This document shows positions 1 to 7,847 of a stretch of 64,000 nt of DNA, piece after piece. The stretch's first letter is position 1, and every line of letters begins with the position of its first letter. Below the pieces are notes generated by a model. The model saw only the letters and a list, made by a program, of their open reading frames with translations. It did not search any database and had not been told where the DNA came from. The stretch comes from Planctomycetaceae bacterium (GTDB lineage Bacteria > Planctomycetota > Planctomycetia > Planctomycetales > Planctomycetaceae), in contig JAKFWA010000012.1 in NCBI GenBank assembly GCA_021732995.1, positions 88,013 through 152,012 of the forward strand, given 5' to 3'. A program made the position numbers and the translations under genes.

Positions 1-716
1 AACTCGGGATCGGGTTTCTTGTTCTTCAGCAACACGCCGTCGCCGTTCATGATGACGTGGGCCACAAAGCCGCCACTGTTGGCCAGCGAAATGCGACGCT
101 TCTGCACCGTTGGCGCTTTGGGTTGAGTGGCGATTGCCAGGTTCAAGGTGTGATCGGCGGCCTCGACGTACTTCGCCATGTTGACGTGCGAGATGTCGAG
201 CGCGTCGCTGTTCTTATCGAACCCGTGCGCCGAGCCATCGGCCGGCAGGTTCCCCTGCAACGCGATGCCCGGCATATCAAACAAGTCGCGGATCGTGTTT
301 TCGTACTCGGCCTTCGTCAGCCGCCGCACGCCCGTCTGGCCTTCACCTTTGAGCTTGGCCTGCTCGGCAGCAATAAGTGTCGTCTTCAGTGACTTGGTCA
401 CCTCAGCAACGTCAGTTCCCGCAGGCCGTTTGCTTTGCTTCGGCGGCATCTCACCTGACTCGATACGGTCATGAATCTTGACCCACTTCGCAAAGTTCTC
501 CGCGTTCGTTGGTTCAAACTTCAGCGAACTCAAATCGAGGCCGCCTTCATGAGACGCCTTGTCATGACACTCCAGGCAATGAGCTTTGAAGAATGGTTCG
601 GGAAGACCGTCTGCGGAGAACGCAGTTCCTTGAGCCACGCAAAGGATGAGGCTGGCGAGCGTCACGCTCTTGCTGATGACTGAGCCGCGCCGCGCGTTTT
701 GGATGTACCGTGTCAT
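1..716 (-). CDS. DUF1592-type planctomycete cytochrome (3' part outside window)
   Basis: The reading frame is open from an ATG at 716 to the window edge, giving about 238 N-terminal residues. A hydrophobic export signal covers residues 1-35. A single c-type haem motif CLECH lies at 47-51, followed by the GGLDLSSL stretch usual in the Planctomycete cytochrome C (PSCyt1) domain. Further on comes RRLTKAEYENTIRDLF, typical of the DUF1587 segment of these multi-domain DUF1587/1592/1588/1585 proteins. Such proteins are normally 700-900 residues, so most of this one lies left of the window. They are exported and their function is poorly known. They are often encoded next to DUF1552 genes; here the DUF1552 gene is about 3.3 kb upstream on the same strand, separated by lipid genes. 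Family assignment is confident; function is not. Confidence 0.8.
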   Translation of the reverse strand, partial: MTRYIQNARRGSVISKSVTLASLILCVAQGTAFSADGLPEPFFKAHCLECHDKASHEGGLDLSSLKFEPTNAENFAKWVKIHDRIESGEMPPKQSKRPAGTDVAEVTKSLKTTLIAAEQAKLKGEGQTGVRRLTKAEYENTIRDLFDMPGIALQGNLPADGSAHGFDKNSDALDISHVNMAKYVEAADHTLNLAIATQPKAPTVQKRRISLANSGGFVAHVIMNGDGVLLKNKKPDPE

Positions 717-756
717 GGAGATTCTGTGAGTAGGATCCGCGTCATTGAGGTCGATA

Positions 757-1704
757 TCAGACGGTAAAATAGTAGCGGGTCAGGTGGAAAAACATCGGTG
801 CGGCGAAGCAGAGCGAATCGATACGGTCGAGAACTCCGCCATGGCCTTCGATGGCTTGGCCCCAGTCCTTGACGCCTCGATCGCGTTTGATCGCGGACAT
901 CACGAGGCCGCCGCCGAAACCTGAGAGAGTGATCGCCACGCAAAGTCCTGCCGCCTGCCACGGGTTGAAGGGAGTGGCCCACCACAAAGCAGACCCGATG
1001 GCGACCGTTGCGAGCACTCCACCAATCAGACCTTCCCAAGTTTTGCCGGGGCTGACGGTGGGTGCGACTGGGTGTTTGCCCAAAGTCTTCCCGAAGCAGT
1101 ACTGCAGAACGTCGCTCAGTTCGCAGATCATCACAAAGAAGAACAGGAGCTTGCCGTTCTGGCCCGCGTAGCCGGGAATGTCCAGCAGCATGAGGATCGC
1201 CGGGGCGTGGCTGGTGCAGAACACGCAAATCATCAGGCCCCACTGAATCTTGGCGGTTCGCTCCAGAAAGTGTTCTGTCTGGCCTGCGGCTGCACTTCTC
1301 ATCGGCAGCAACAGGAAGACGTAGACAGGAATGAAGACAGCGAACAGGCCGTACCACTGCACCCAGAGCAAGTAGTACTGAAATGGCGTGACGAAAAAGA
1401 AGGCCCAGAAGAGGGTGCGGTGATCTCCCAGGTGCGTTGGCGTTAGCGTGATGAACTCGCGCAATGCCAGGAAAGAGGTGAGGCAAAACAGCAGCACTGA
1501 CCCTGCTCCGCCGGTCGCCATCGCGACGCCAAACACCGCGGTCATCATCCACCAACCGCGCATTCGCGCGTTGAGATTGTCGACCGTCTTGCGACCAGAG
1601 TCCGAGAGTTTTCTTCGAGAGAGTCCCCACCCAATCAGCGACGACAGCATCAGCAAGGAGAGCACGCCTCCCACAAGCCACATCAATTCGGCATCGAGAT
1701 TCAC
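757..1704 (-). CDS. CdsA-like phosphatidate cytidylyltransferase (YnbB type)
   Basis: Integral membrane enzyme of 315 residues, predicted to make CDP-diacylglycerol from phosphatidate and CTP. About eight hydrophobic segments are visible. Near the C terminus the CdsA signature is intact: SAIKRDRGVKD followed by GHGGVLDRID, matching S-x-x-K-R-x4-K-D...H-G-G-x-x-D-R. The upstream SPGKTWEGLIGG is also typical. The start is GTG at 1704 with AAGGA about ten bases upstream. It is the last gene of a three-gene operon with an acyltransferase (19-base gap) and a CDP-alcohol phosphatidyltransferase. That set resembles the E. coli ynbABC neighbourhood more than the housekeeping cdsA context (from memory). 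The enzyme class is well supported; its physiological substrate is inferred. Confidence 0.85.
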   Translation of the reverse strand: MNLDAELMWLVGGVLSLLMLSSLIGWGLSRRKLSDSGRKTVDNLNARMRGWWMMTAVFGVAMATGGAGSVLLFCLTSFLALREFITLTPTHLGDHRTLFWAFFFVTPFQYYLLWVQWYGLFAVFIPVYVFLLLPMRSAAAGQTEHFLERTAKIQWGLMICVFCTSHAPAILMLLDIPGYAGQNGKLLFFFVMICELSDVLQYCFGKTLGKHPVAPTVSPGKTWEGLIGGVLATVAIGSALWWATPFNPWQAAGLCVAITLSGFGGGLVMSAIKRDRGVKDWGQAIEGHGGVLDRIDSLCFAAPMFFHLTRYYFTV

Positions 1705-1723
1705 GTCCTGCGAGTCCTTTCAA

Positions 1724-2326
1724 TCATTGTTGGCGCATGCTGATGACGGCTTCGCGAGCCCGCGTCAGAAAGTCATCACGACGTTCACTCGATTCGAGGC
1801 GAATCGGGCTCCCAAATGTCACGCTCGAAATAATGGGAACTGGCAACAATTCCCCTTTCGGGAGGACGCGATTCATGTTGTCCAGCAGCACCGGAACCAG
1901 CTCAATTTCCGGCCGCTTCTTCGCCAGATGATACAGACCGCTCTTGAATGGCTGAGGATCCGGGCCAGAGCCGCGAGTGCCTTCAGGAAACAGAATCAGC
2001 GAGTGCATGTCTCCAATCGCAGTGAGCATATCCTCAATCGGATTGTCTCGTGCTGTGGGAGCCTTGCGTTCGATGAGCACGGCATTGAAGACCTGCTCGG
2101 CGAAGAACCTGCGCAGGCGGTTGGCGGTCCAATAATCTCTCGCTCCGACCGGCCGAGTAAGTTGCCGGACTGCCAGCGGTAACGACGCCCACAAGACCGG
2201 ACCGTCCAGGTTGCTGGTGTGGTTGGCGAAGTAGACCCGCTGCCGAGACTCCGGCTCGCAGCCAATCCATGTCGCTCGCGCACCCGATAGCAGTCGCAAG
2301 AACGAGGCTGTCAGTTGAGGTGTCAT
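1724..2326 (-). CDS. PlsC-like lysophospholipid acyltransferase
   Basis: Predicted 1-acylglycerol-3-phosphate O-acyltransferase family member of 200 residues. The catalytic HX4D box is present as NHTSNLDG (His36, Asp41), and the acceptor-binding FPEGTR box is at residues 113-118. The length is at the short end of the PlsC family, consistent with a minimal catalytic domain lacking long membrane extensions. The start ATG overlaps the stop of the upstream phosphatidyltransferase (ATGA, 2323-2326), so the two are probably translationally coupled. With neighbours on both sides acting in CDP-alcohol chemistry, a role in making or remodelling a particular phospholipid is likely. The exact acyl donor and acceptor cannot be read from sequence. 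Confidence 0.85.
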   Translation of the reverse strand: MTPQLTASFLRLLSGARATWIGCEPESRQRVYFANHTSNLDGPVLWASLPLAVRQLTRPVGARDYWTANRLRRFFAEQVFNAVLIERKAPTARDNPIEDMLTAIGDMHSLILFPEGTRGSGPDPQPFKSGLYHLAKKRPEIELVPVLLDNMNRVLPKGELLPVPIISSVTFGSPIRLESSERRDDFLTRAREAVISMRQQ

Positions 2327-2979
2327 GCCTGCTCCACGATCTGAATAACGGCTCGGCAGCGCCGACCAATCGTGATCAGCGTCCCGGCCACAATTAGGCT
2401 TAACGCTGCCACCAGAATCATGCTGCTCAAAGTGAAGAAGATCGCGATCGCGTTTGTGACTGCTGCGATCGTCATGGTCGCCATGCGATGTTGCTTCGCC
2501 ATCGGCCCCAGAAACTGCTGCCCGGCTCCCATCGACGCGCCCAACGTGCGGACATACGCCGTAATGACTGCCAGCACGGCGGCCGTCCAGGCCAGCTCAC
2601 GCAGCCAGACCGGATCTGCAAACGCATAACCGCTGCCGACGAAGATGAAGGCGTCCGAGAAGCGATCCGGCAGTTCGTTGAACAGCTCACCTGACTTCGT
2701 ACGAAAGCCACCTTCAACTGCGACCATGCCGTCGAAGAGGTTGCACAACAGCCGCAATTGAATGCCTGCGGCCGCGAGCACGAAGCAAAGGCACTTCAGC
2801 TCCGGTGCTGCTACGAAGCCAACCGCTACGAAGCTCGCACCGGACATAGCACCGAAGACAACACTCAACAACGAAATTTGATTCGGCCGGAGACCAACAC
2901 GACACAACCATTGCGCCGTTGCTGCCGCCCATCGAGTGTCTCTCGCTTGAATGGGACGTCTGGAGATCGTGTCGTTCAA
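2323..2979 (-). CDS. CDP-alcohol phosphatidyltransferase, YnbA-like
   Basis: Membrane protein of 218 residues that would transfer a phosphatidyl group from a CDP-lipid to an alcohol. The family motif is D-x2-D-G-x2-A-R-x8-9-G-x3-D-x3-D. Here it reads CNLFDGMVAVEGG at 79-91 and SGELFNELPDRFSD at 96-109. The first Asp is Asn80, the third is Asn101 and the motif Arg is Val88, while Asp83, Gly84, Ala87, Gly97 and Asp105 are kept. As I recall it, E. coli YnbA carries the same two Asp-to-Asn changes, which would place this in that little-studied branch rather than with PgsA or PssA. It is the first gene of the operon with plsC-like and cdsA-like genes. Substrate unknown; activity should be checked given the altered metal-site residues. 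Confidence 0.8.
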   Translation of the reverse strand: MNDTISRRPIQARDTRWAAATAQWLCRVGLRPNQISLLSVVFGAMSGASFVAVGFVAAPELKCLCFVLAAAGIQLRLLCNLFDGMVAVEGGFRTKSGELFNELPDRFSDAFIFVGSGYAFADPVWLRELAWTAAVLAVITAYVRTLGASMGAGQQFLGPMAKQHRMATMTIAAVTNAIAIFFTLSSMILVAALSLIVAGTLITIGRRCRAVIQIVEQA

Positions 2980-3066
2980 TCAATCGCTCCTGTGGGCTGC
3001 CGTGCCATGTAAGAACGCCACCGTACAGTGTTCAGGGATGTGGCTGACGTGAAGCATAACCGAGAT

Positions 3067-3645
3067 TCAAGCGGTCTCGTCGAAGCCTGTCAGGTCAGGC
3101 ACTTCGTTCAGCAGTTCTCGCAGCAGTTCATCGGTTCCATGCTTGGCTGTCCACGATCTCAGGTAAGTCCAGTCAATGATTGGGCCGCTTACGGTCAGAA
3201 CATTGACCACATCATCCAGGTCTTTGCGTCGCTGCCATCTTAGCTTTTGGATCACTACATCCTCGACGGCCGGAATCCAGGTTTCGCGATTGATTTCATG
3301 CAGGGGCTGGCGCCGGCGCCGCCTGAATCGCTCTTCGTGGTGTTCATCCCGGACATTGAGCCGGAATAATTCAATCTGAAAATTCGTAGGGGCGTGTGTG
3401 ATGACGTTGCGAACGGAACCAGTGAGTCCCTCAAGTTGAATCTGAGGATCCAGCACGAACTCTGGGCCAAGATGCTCCATGATTGCTCGGATTTGTCCCG
3501 GTTTCACCACGACCACAAAATCTGCATCGTGGGTGGCTCGTGCGATGCCGTATGCGTTTGATGAGTAAGCGCCGACGAGCATGTACTCGATTTCACAGGC
3601 TTCGAGAGCGTCGACAACGGCCGCCGTCACCTCAACATTATTCAT
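3067..3645 (-). CDS. nucleotidyltransferase-fold protein (MNT/AbiEii/DUF6036-like)
   Basis: Protein of 192 residues. The N-terminal part carries VGAYSSNAYGIARATHDADFVV, which fits a minimal nucleotidyltransferase core: a small-residue G-(A)-S-type loop, then R-x-T-x-D-x-D with the two Asp as metal ligands. The C-terminal half (EDVVIQKLRW, RKDLDDVVNVL) resembles the helical part of AbiEii/MNT-type proteins. I start it at 3645, where GGAG stands six bases upstream; an ATG at 3660 in the same frame lacks a ribosome site. It overlaps the end of the small upstream gene by eight bases, so the two are likely translationally coupled. This arrangement is typical of two-gene toxin/antitoxin-like modules, but no function has been shown for this branch that I can name. 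Confidence 0.7.
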   Translation of the reverse strand: MNNVEVTAAVVDALEACEIEYMLVGAYSSNAYGIARATHDADFVVVVKPGQIRAIMEHLGPEFVLDPQIQLEGLTGSVRNVITHAPTNFQIELFRLNVRDEHHEERFRRRRRQPLHEINRETWIPAVEDVVIQKLRWQRRKDLDDVVNVLTVSGPIIDWTYLRSWTAKHGTDELLRELLNEVPDLTGFDETA

Positions 3646-3910
3646 TGAGGACTCCGACATTCTTATAAATGCCGGCCTCGTAAATCCGTCGCCTGATCTC
3701 CAGCCGTCGCCGGAATTCTTTCTCGACTTGCTCGTCGGTGTAGCCAGGAAACTGAGAGCGAATTCCGCTACGCATCAACAAACAGCAGTCTTCGAATAAC
3801 TTGGGTCCATCCAGCATCTTTTCATCAATGGATCGGCGACGTGCGCGCAGAGCCTTATCGATGAAGATCGAATCCATCAGGCGCTTCAATGATTCGTCTC
3901 GCTCACTCAT
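3638..3910 (-). CDS. small charged protein paired with the nucleotidyltransferase
   Basis: Hypothetical protein of 90 residues, rich in Arg, Glu and Asp, with no signal peptide and predicted mostly helical. Recognisable stretches are RRSIDEKMLDGPKLFEDC and FPGYTDEQVEKEFRRRL. I associate similar small proteins with cyanobacterial and planctomycete genomes, next to nucleotidyltransferase genes, but cannot name a family with certainty. Its last codons overlap the start of the nucleotidyltransferase gene, so the pair is probably one unit. It could be the partner or antitoxin-like component; that is inference from gene order only. Confidence 0.6.
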   Translation of the reverse strand: MSERDESLKRLMDSIFIDKALRARRRSIDEKMLDGPKLFEDCCLLMRSGIRSQFPGYTDEQVEKEFRRRLEIRRRIYEAGIYKNVGVLNE

Positions 3911-3989
3911 GTCCCGTCCCGTGCTACTTTCTCCAAGATCCTCTAATCGTGGGCCTGCAAGTTCAGTAACCCGAGTGACCCATGCCCAA

Positions 3990-5252
3990 TCAAGCCATCT
4001 CTAATCCACGGAATGTGCCTTTGCCGGTCGAAAATTCGTTGGTCTCGATTCCGAGACGTTGCAGCATGGAGACGAACAGGTTCGAGAGCGGGTAGTTGTT
4101 CTGAGTATCGAACGCCAGATGCTGGCCGTGCTTGAAGCCGCCGCCAGCGAGCAGAACCGGCAAGTTGGAATTCGAGTGTGAGTTCGCGCTACCCATGCAG
4201 GTGCCGTAGAGCACCATCGTGCGATCCAGCAGCGACTGGCCTTCTTCTTTCGTGTCGTTCAGGGCTGAGAGGAAACTGCCCAAGGCGTCGAACTGCTTCT
4301 CTTCGTGGCCACGCAATTCCGACAGTACTTCAGGGCGGTTTCCGTGGTGCGTGATGTTGTGAATCACAGTGGTGTCGATGAAGAGCGAAACCAGCCGCGA
4401 GGAATCGGTTTCCAAGGCCAGTTTGATGACCTCCAGCATCAGTCGCGTCTTCTGCACGAATGCCTTGGCATCGTCGATGTCGTCCGGAGCCTTAGCGGTG
4501 ACAATCGGCTTGGGCTTGTACTCCCACTCTTCGGATGAGTGCAGTCGCTGCTCAAGTTCGCGCACCGAGGTGAGGTATTGATCCATGCGGGCCTGGTCAG
4601 ACTTCGAGAGCGAGCGGTTCAAGCGTTTCGATTGGTCGCTCACAAAGTCGAGCATGCTGCGGCCCTGCTTCAGAGCCTCCACGTTCGCGGCTACCTCTTC
4701 TGGCCTGCCTTGCACAAACAATGTCTGGAAGAGCTTCTTCGGGCTGCGTTCGGCAGAAATTGGTGCACCGCTGCGGGTGAAGCTCAGCGTCTGACCGCCT
4801 TCGCTGCTCATCGCCAGCACCAGCGACGGATAGCGAGTTTTGTTACCGATCCTTTCTGCGGCGAACTGATCGATCGAAACCCAGTTGCGGAAGCCTCCAC
4901 GTTCGGGATGCGGAGTACCGGTAAGGAAGCATCTTTCGGCCACGTGACCGCCGGTGACGCCGGGCAGGCTGACGCCCGAGAACACGGTCATGTTCTGGCG
5001 GTGTGCCGCGAGCCGTTCCAAATAAGGAGTGGACTCGTAGTCCTTGCCAGCTTTCTCCGGAAAGAAGAACTGCGGCAGGATGCCCATGTTGGTTTCGATG
5101 GCCACCATGCGACGCGGAACAGCCACGGCGGACTCTGCTCCAAACGCGGGAATCATGGCGTCGAGCAACGGCAACGAAATCGTGAGTCCCGCTCCACGCA
5201 GGAAAGTTCGCCGAGACAACGGAGCTCGAGAAATCGCGAATGGTGGCTGCAT
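3990..5252 (-). CDS. DUF1552 exported protein
   Basis: Protein of 420 residues with a twin-arginine signal: SRRTFLRG (Arg14-Arg15) followed by the hydrophobic stretch GAGLTISLPLLDAM, so it should be exported folded by Tat. The body carries the DUF1552 pattern: SGVSLPGVTGGH near the front, SIDQFAAE, the central region RSMLDFVSDQSKRLNRSLS, and the C-terminal LYGTCMGSANSHSNSNLPVLLAGGG. The length of about 420 is usual for the family. DUF1552 proteins are abundant in planctomycetes and normally sit beside a DUF1592-type cytochrome; here the cytochrome gene at 1-716 is on the same strand but separated by five genes. Biochemical function is unknown. About 220 bases lie upstream before the next gene's end, which would hold its promoter. 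Confidence 0.9.
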   Translation of the reverse strand: MQPPFAISRAPLSRRTFLRGAGLTISLPLLDAMIPAFGAESAVAVPRRMVAIETNMGILPQFFFPEKAGKDYESTPYLERLAAHRQNMTVFSGVSLPGVTGGHVAERCFLTGTPHPERGGFRNWVSIDQFAAERIGNKTRYPSLVLAMSSEGGQTLSFTRSGAPISAERSPKKLFQTLFVQGRPEEVAANVEALKQGRSMLDFVSDQSKRLNRSLSKSDQARMDQYLTSVRELEQRLHSSEEWEYKPKPIVTAKAPDDIDDAKAFVQKTRLMLEVIKLALETDSSRLVSLFIDTTVIHNITHHGNRPEVLSELRGHEEKQFDALGSFLSALNDTKEEGQSLLDRTMVLYGTCMGSANSHSNSNLPVLLAGGGFKHGQHLAFDTQNNYPLSNLFVSMLQRLGIETNEFSTGKGTFRGLEMA

Positions 5253-5471
5253 CCTGTAAGTTCCTTCTGGAGTGGATCTGACGCGGATCGAGTTTGGCGG
5301 GAGCCTATCAGAATTTCACTGCAACGGTGGTCGTTTGGGAATGCGATTCTGCCGATTGTGAACCGTGAACGACAGTTATCCGGAATGATTAGCAGCCGAG
5401 TTCCTGTCGGCTCTCCGTTTATCGGATGATTTGACGGTCTCGGCAACGCTGTGTTGTTGATTCGCTGGGAA

Positions 5472-7724
5472 TCATGGTGTTTTGACGGCCGTCAGAGGTA
5501 ATGGATCATTGAGATCGGCGATGCCATCTCCATCGGTATCATGCTGAGGACGCAAGTAATTGCTGACGTCCGGTAACCGTTCGGGAATATCCTTGAGATG
5601 TGCCCACAGAATGCGGGCCAGTTCGTGACGCTGCAGAGACGATCGGACTTCCGCTGCCGGGCCGCCCTGTGTGAGACCAGCGTTCGGCTTGATTCCGAGT
5701 TCCTTCAAGCCATCGGCCAGAGCTTGCCAGTCAGCGGGCTTGTCTGCGGATGCTTTGAGTGCTTCAAGTTTTGGGGCGCTGACTGGCACTGCGGAGTGAC
5801 CCGCCGCGCGCGTCAAGATGGTTGCCAGTTCTCCGCGCTTGACCGGTTGATACGGTTCAAAGTCCAAGCTCTCAGCATCGCCCGGCCAAATGCCCCGCGC
5901 AGCAAGCAGGTTTACAGCTTCAAAGTGCAAATCTTCCGGAGATAAGTCGTGATAAGGCCAAAGCAGCACGCCGGGAGCGCCGTTCACGGAACGCACAAGC
6001 CGATGTTGCAGCTCGCGGATGAGCAGCCAGTTGCTGGCCACGTCGCGTGGTTGCAGATTCTCGCGCAGGCATAGCCAGGCCAGCGTGCCGGATGCCTGAC
6101 CGCAGAGCACCATCTGCCCGTGAACCCGCAAGGCCGAACTGACCAGCGACGACACGCCAATGTTCTTCGACGAACCGATGAGGCCATCCCGTTCGATCGG
6201 CACGAGTGATCGCAGAGGCAACATTGCGCGGTCGGTGTCCGTATGCCAGTTACGGCTGGCGGTATGCACGAACTGCCATGGGCCAGCTTTGGCATCGGGG
6301 CCTGAGGTCAGGAACTTGCGGCGAGTAGGGTGAAAGTCGATGTTGAACTGAAAGCCGAAAACCGCGTCCGGAACCATCGAACGCGCCCAGTGCGGGTTGC
6401 GATCTGCGGCACGAATATCCTGTTCCCTTAACATGTATAATGCTTCGAGCCTCAGTGCCTCGCGGATATATGGTTTCGGAGGTAAGCGGTCGGGAGTTCC
6501 GAACTCGTCTGTGAGTTCCATATACCGGAAGCTCTGTGGATAATCACCCACTCGATCATGCACTTTAGTCTGCAGATACAGCAACAGCCCGAGCGAATGC
6601 CGCTTCGCGTCTTCAAACACAATGCGGCGCTGAGCCGGTGTCATGTCAACCAGGTTCTTTTGAGACGCATTCGACTCGGTAGCATCAAGCGCCTCGGCGA
6701 CTCGCTTGGGGAAGTCGTAGATCGGATAGTCCTGGTTCGGCCAGTTGAGGAACGTTTTCTCTGTGCCAATTGGCAAGCCGTTGTGCCAGCGATCGACTAA
6801 CCGACGATGCGTGTAAATACACCAGCCGCCGGGAGTATAAATACCTTCCGTCATCGCGGTATCAACAAACGGTGGAATCTTGTCGAGCCCGGAAAAATTG
6901 CGTGGGTCATAGCCGACCGGCGGCTTGATAGTTGAATCACGTCCCGCTTCGCGCAGCACAACGCACCACGACAGCGGATTCATTTCATTGCGATTATCAG
7001 TCAGCGGCCCTTCCGGAGCATTTGGCTCACTGAATCGCGATTTTTCGTCAGGGCCTGCTGCATATTTCGCCCCGGATAATCTCACGACGTCGCCCCAGTC
7101 GGAGCAATCAATCGTCAGCTTCGCCTGCACTGTCAGGCGTTCCGCTGTAGCGGATTGATCTGCGGTGGAATCCAAAGGTTTTGCAAACTCGACTGCCCGA
7201 ATGGCTCCATTCTGGACTTCAACACGAATCGGCTCCCATGGTCGCAGATAAGTAATGCGCCCAGTTTTTGCAGACTGAGAGGCTTTGTTGGATGGTTCAT
7301 GCAGATACGGAGCGATCAGCCGCTTGAAGATGTCGGCTGCCTCAGCGGGTTCGATTGTTTCCGTCCCGCACCAAGCGTTCCCCGGGTTGGTGAGGCCGTA
7401 TTTCTCGGAGTTGCGCTGGCGGATTGCGCGAATGATTTCCAGGAACATTCCGGAGCGAGGGAAGTTCACACGCTTGCCGCGATACGTGGTCCATTCATCA
7501 ATACAGCCGACGCCTTCAGCGCTGAACTGGCCGCCGAGCCATTCAATATCGTTGACCAGGACTATACGCGGCACTCCCAGTCGAGCAGCTTGAATCGCGG
7601 CGGCGACTCCCGCTTCATTACCGCCTACGACCAGCAAGTCACATTCAACATGTTCAGCCGCAGCCACACCGCGACCGTAGAAAACGCCGCAGAGCAGCAA
7701 TGCCGCAATCAACTTCATCTGCAT
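5472..7724 (-). CDS. exported FAD-dependent oxidoreductase with SLH-like/calcium-loop tail
   Basis: Protein of 750 residues of the FAD_oxidored (PF12831-like) group common in planctomycetes. I start it at 7724 because GAGG lies six bases upstream and a signal peptide (MQMKLIAALLLCG...VAAAEH) then begins at once; an in-frame ATG at 7757 adds 11 residues without a good ribosome site. The FAD-binding Rossmann motif is VVGGNEAGVAAAIQAARLG (Gly34, Gly35, Gly39). The catalytic body runs to about residue 590. After that comes a stretch resembling a single S-layer-homology unit (EAVNLLAARGIWPG...RGELATILTRAAG). The last 22 residues contain DTDGDGIADLNDPLP, a calcium-loop type sequence as in thrombospondin type 3 repeats. 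Substrate unknown; related proteins are sometimes labelled xanthan lyase-like without biochemical support. Confidence 0.8.
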   Translation of the reverse strand: MQMKLIAALLLCGVFYGRGVAAAEHVECDLLVVGGNEAGVAAAIQAARLGVPRIVLVNDIEWLGGQFSAEGVGCIDEWTTYRGKRVNFPRSGMFLEIIRAIRQRNSEKYGLTNPGNAWCGTETIEPAEAADIFKRLIAPYLHEPSNKASQSAKTGRITYLRPWEPIRVEVQNGAIRAVEFAKPLDSTADQSATAERLTVQAKLTIDCSDWGDVVRLSGAKYAAGPDEKSRFSEPNAPEGPLTDNRNEMNPLSWCVVLREAGRDSTIKPPVGYDPRNFSGLDKIPPFVDTAMTEGIYTPGGWCIYTHRRLVDRWHNGLPIGTEKTFLNWPNQDYPIYDFPKRVAEALDATESNASQKNLVDMTPAQRRIVFEDAKRHSLGLLLYLQTKVHDRVGDYPQSFRYMELTDEFGTPDRLPPKPYIREALRLEALYMLREQDIRAADRNPHWARSMVPDAVFGFQFNIDFHPTRRKFLTSGPDAKAGPWQFVHTASRNWHTDTDRAMLPLRSLVPIERDGLIGSSKNIGVSSLVSSALRVHGQMVLCGQASGTLAWLCLRENLQPRDVASNWLLIRELQHRLVRSVNGAPGVLLWPYHDLSPEDLHFEAVNLLAARGIWPGDAESLDFEPYQPVKRGELATILTRAAGHSAVPVSAPKLEALKASADKPADWQALADGLKELGIKPNAGLTQGGPAAEVRSSLQRHELARILWAHLKDIPERLPDVSNYLRPQHDTDGDGIADLNDPLPLTAVKTP

Positions 7725-7847
7725 CTTGTTCCTCGCCCTGTCAGCCACTTGGACCATTCATCTTCGGGCTATTAGACCTTAGAACGTGCGGTACTCAACC
7801 GACTCGGTCTCCGCTCTCAGAGGATCCCTCTCGAAAGGTGTCGTTCC

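Noticed and set aside
713..1723. 336-codon minus-strand frame overlapping the CdsA-like gene in another phase
   Set aside because: Its translation is Arg/Ser/Pro-rich with no domain, while the overlapping frame holds the full CdsA signature.
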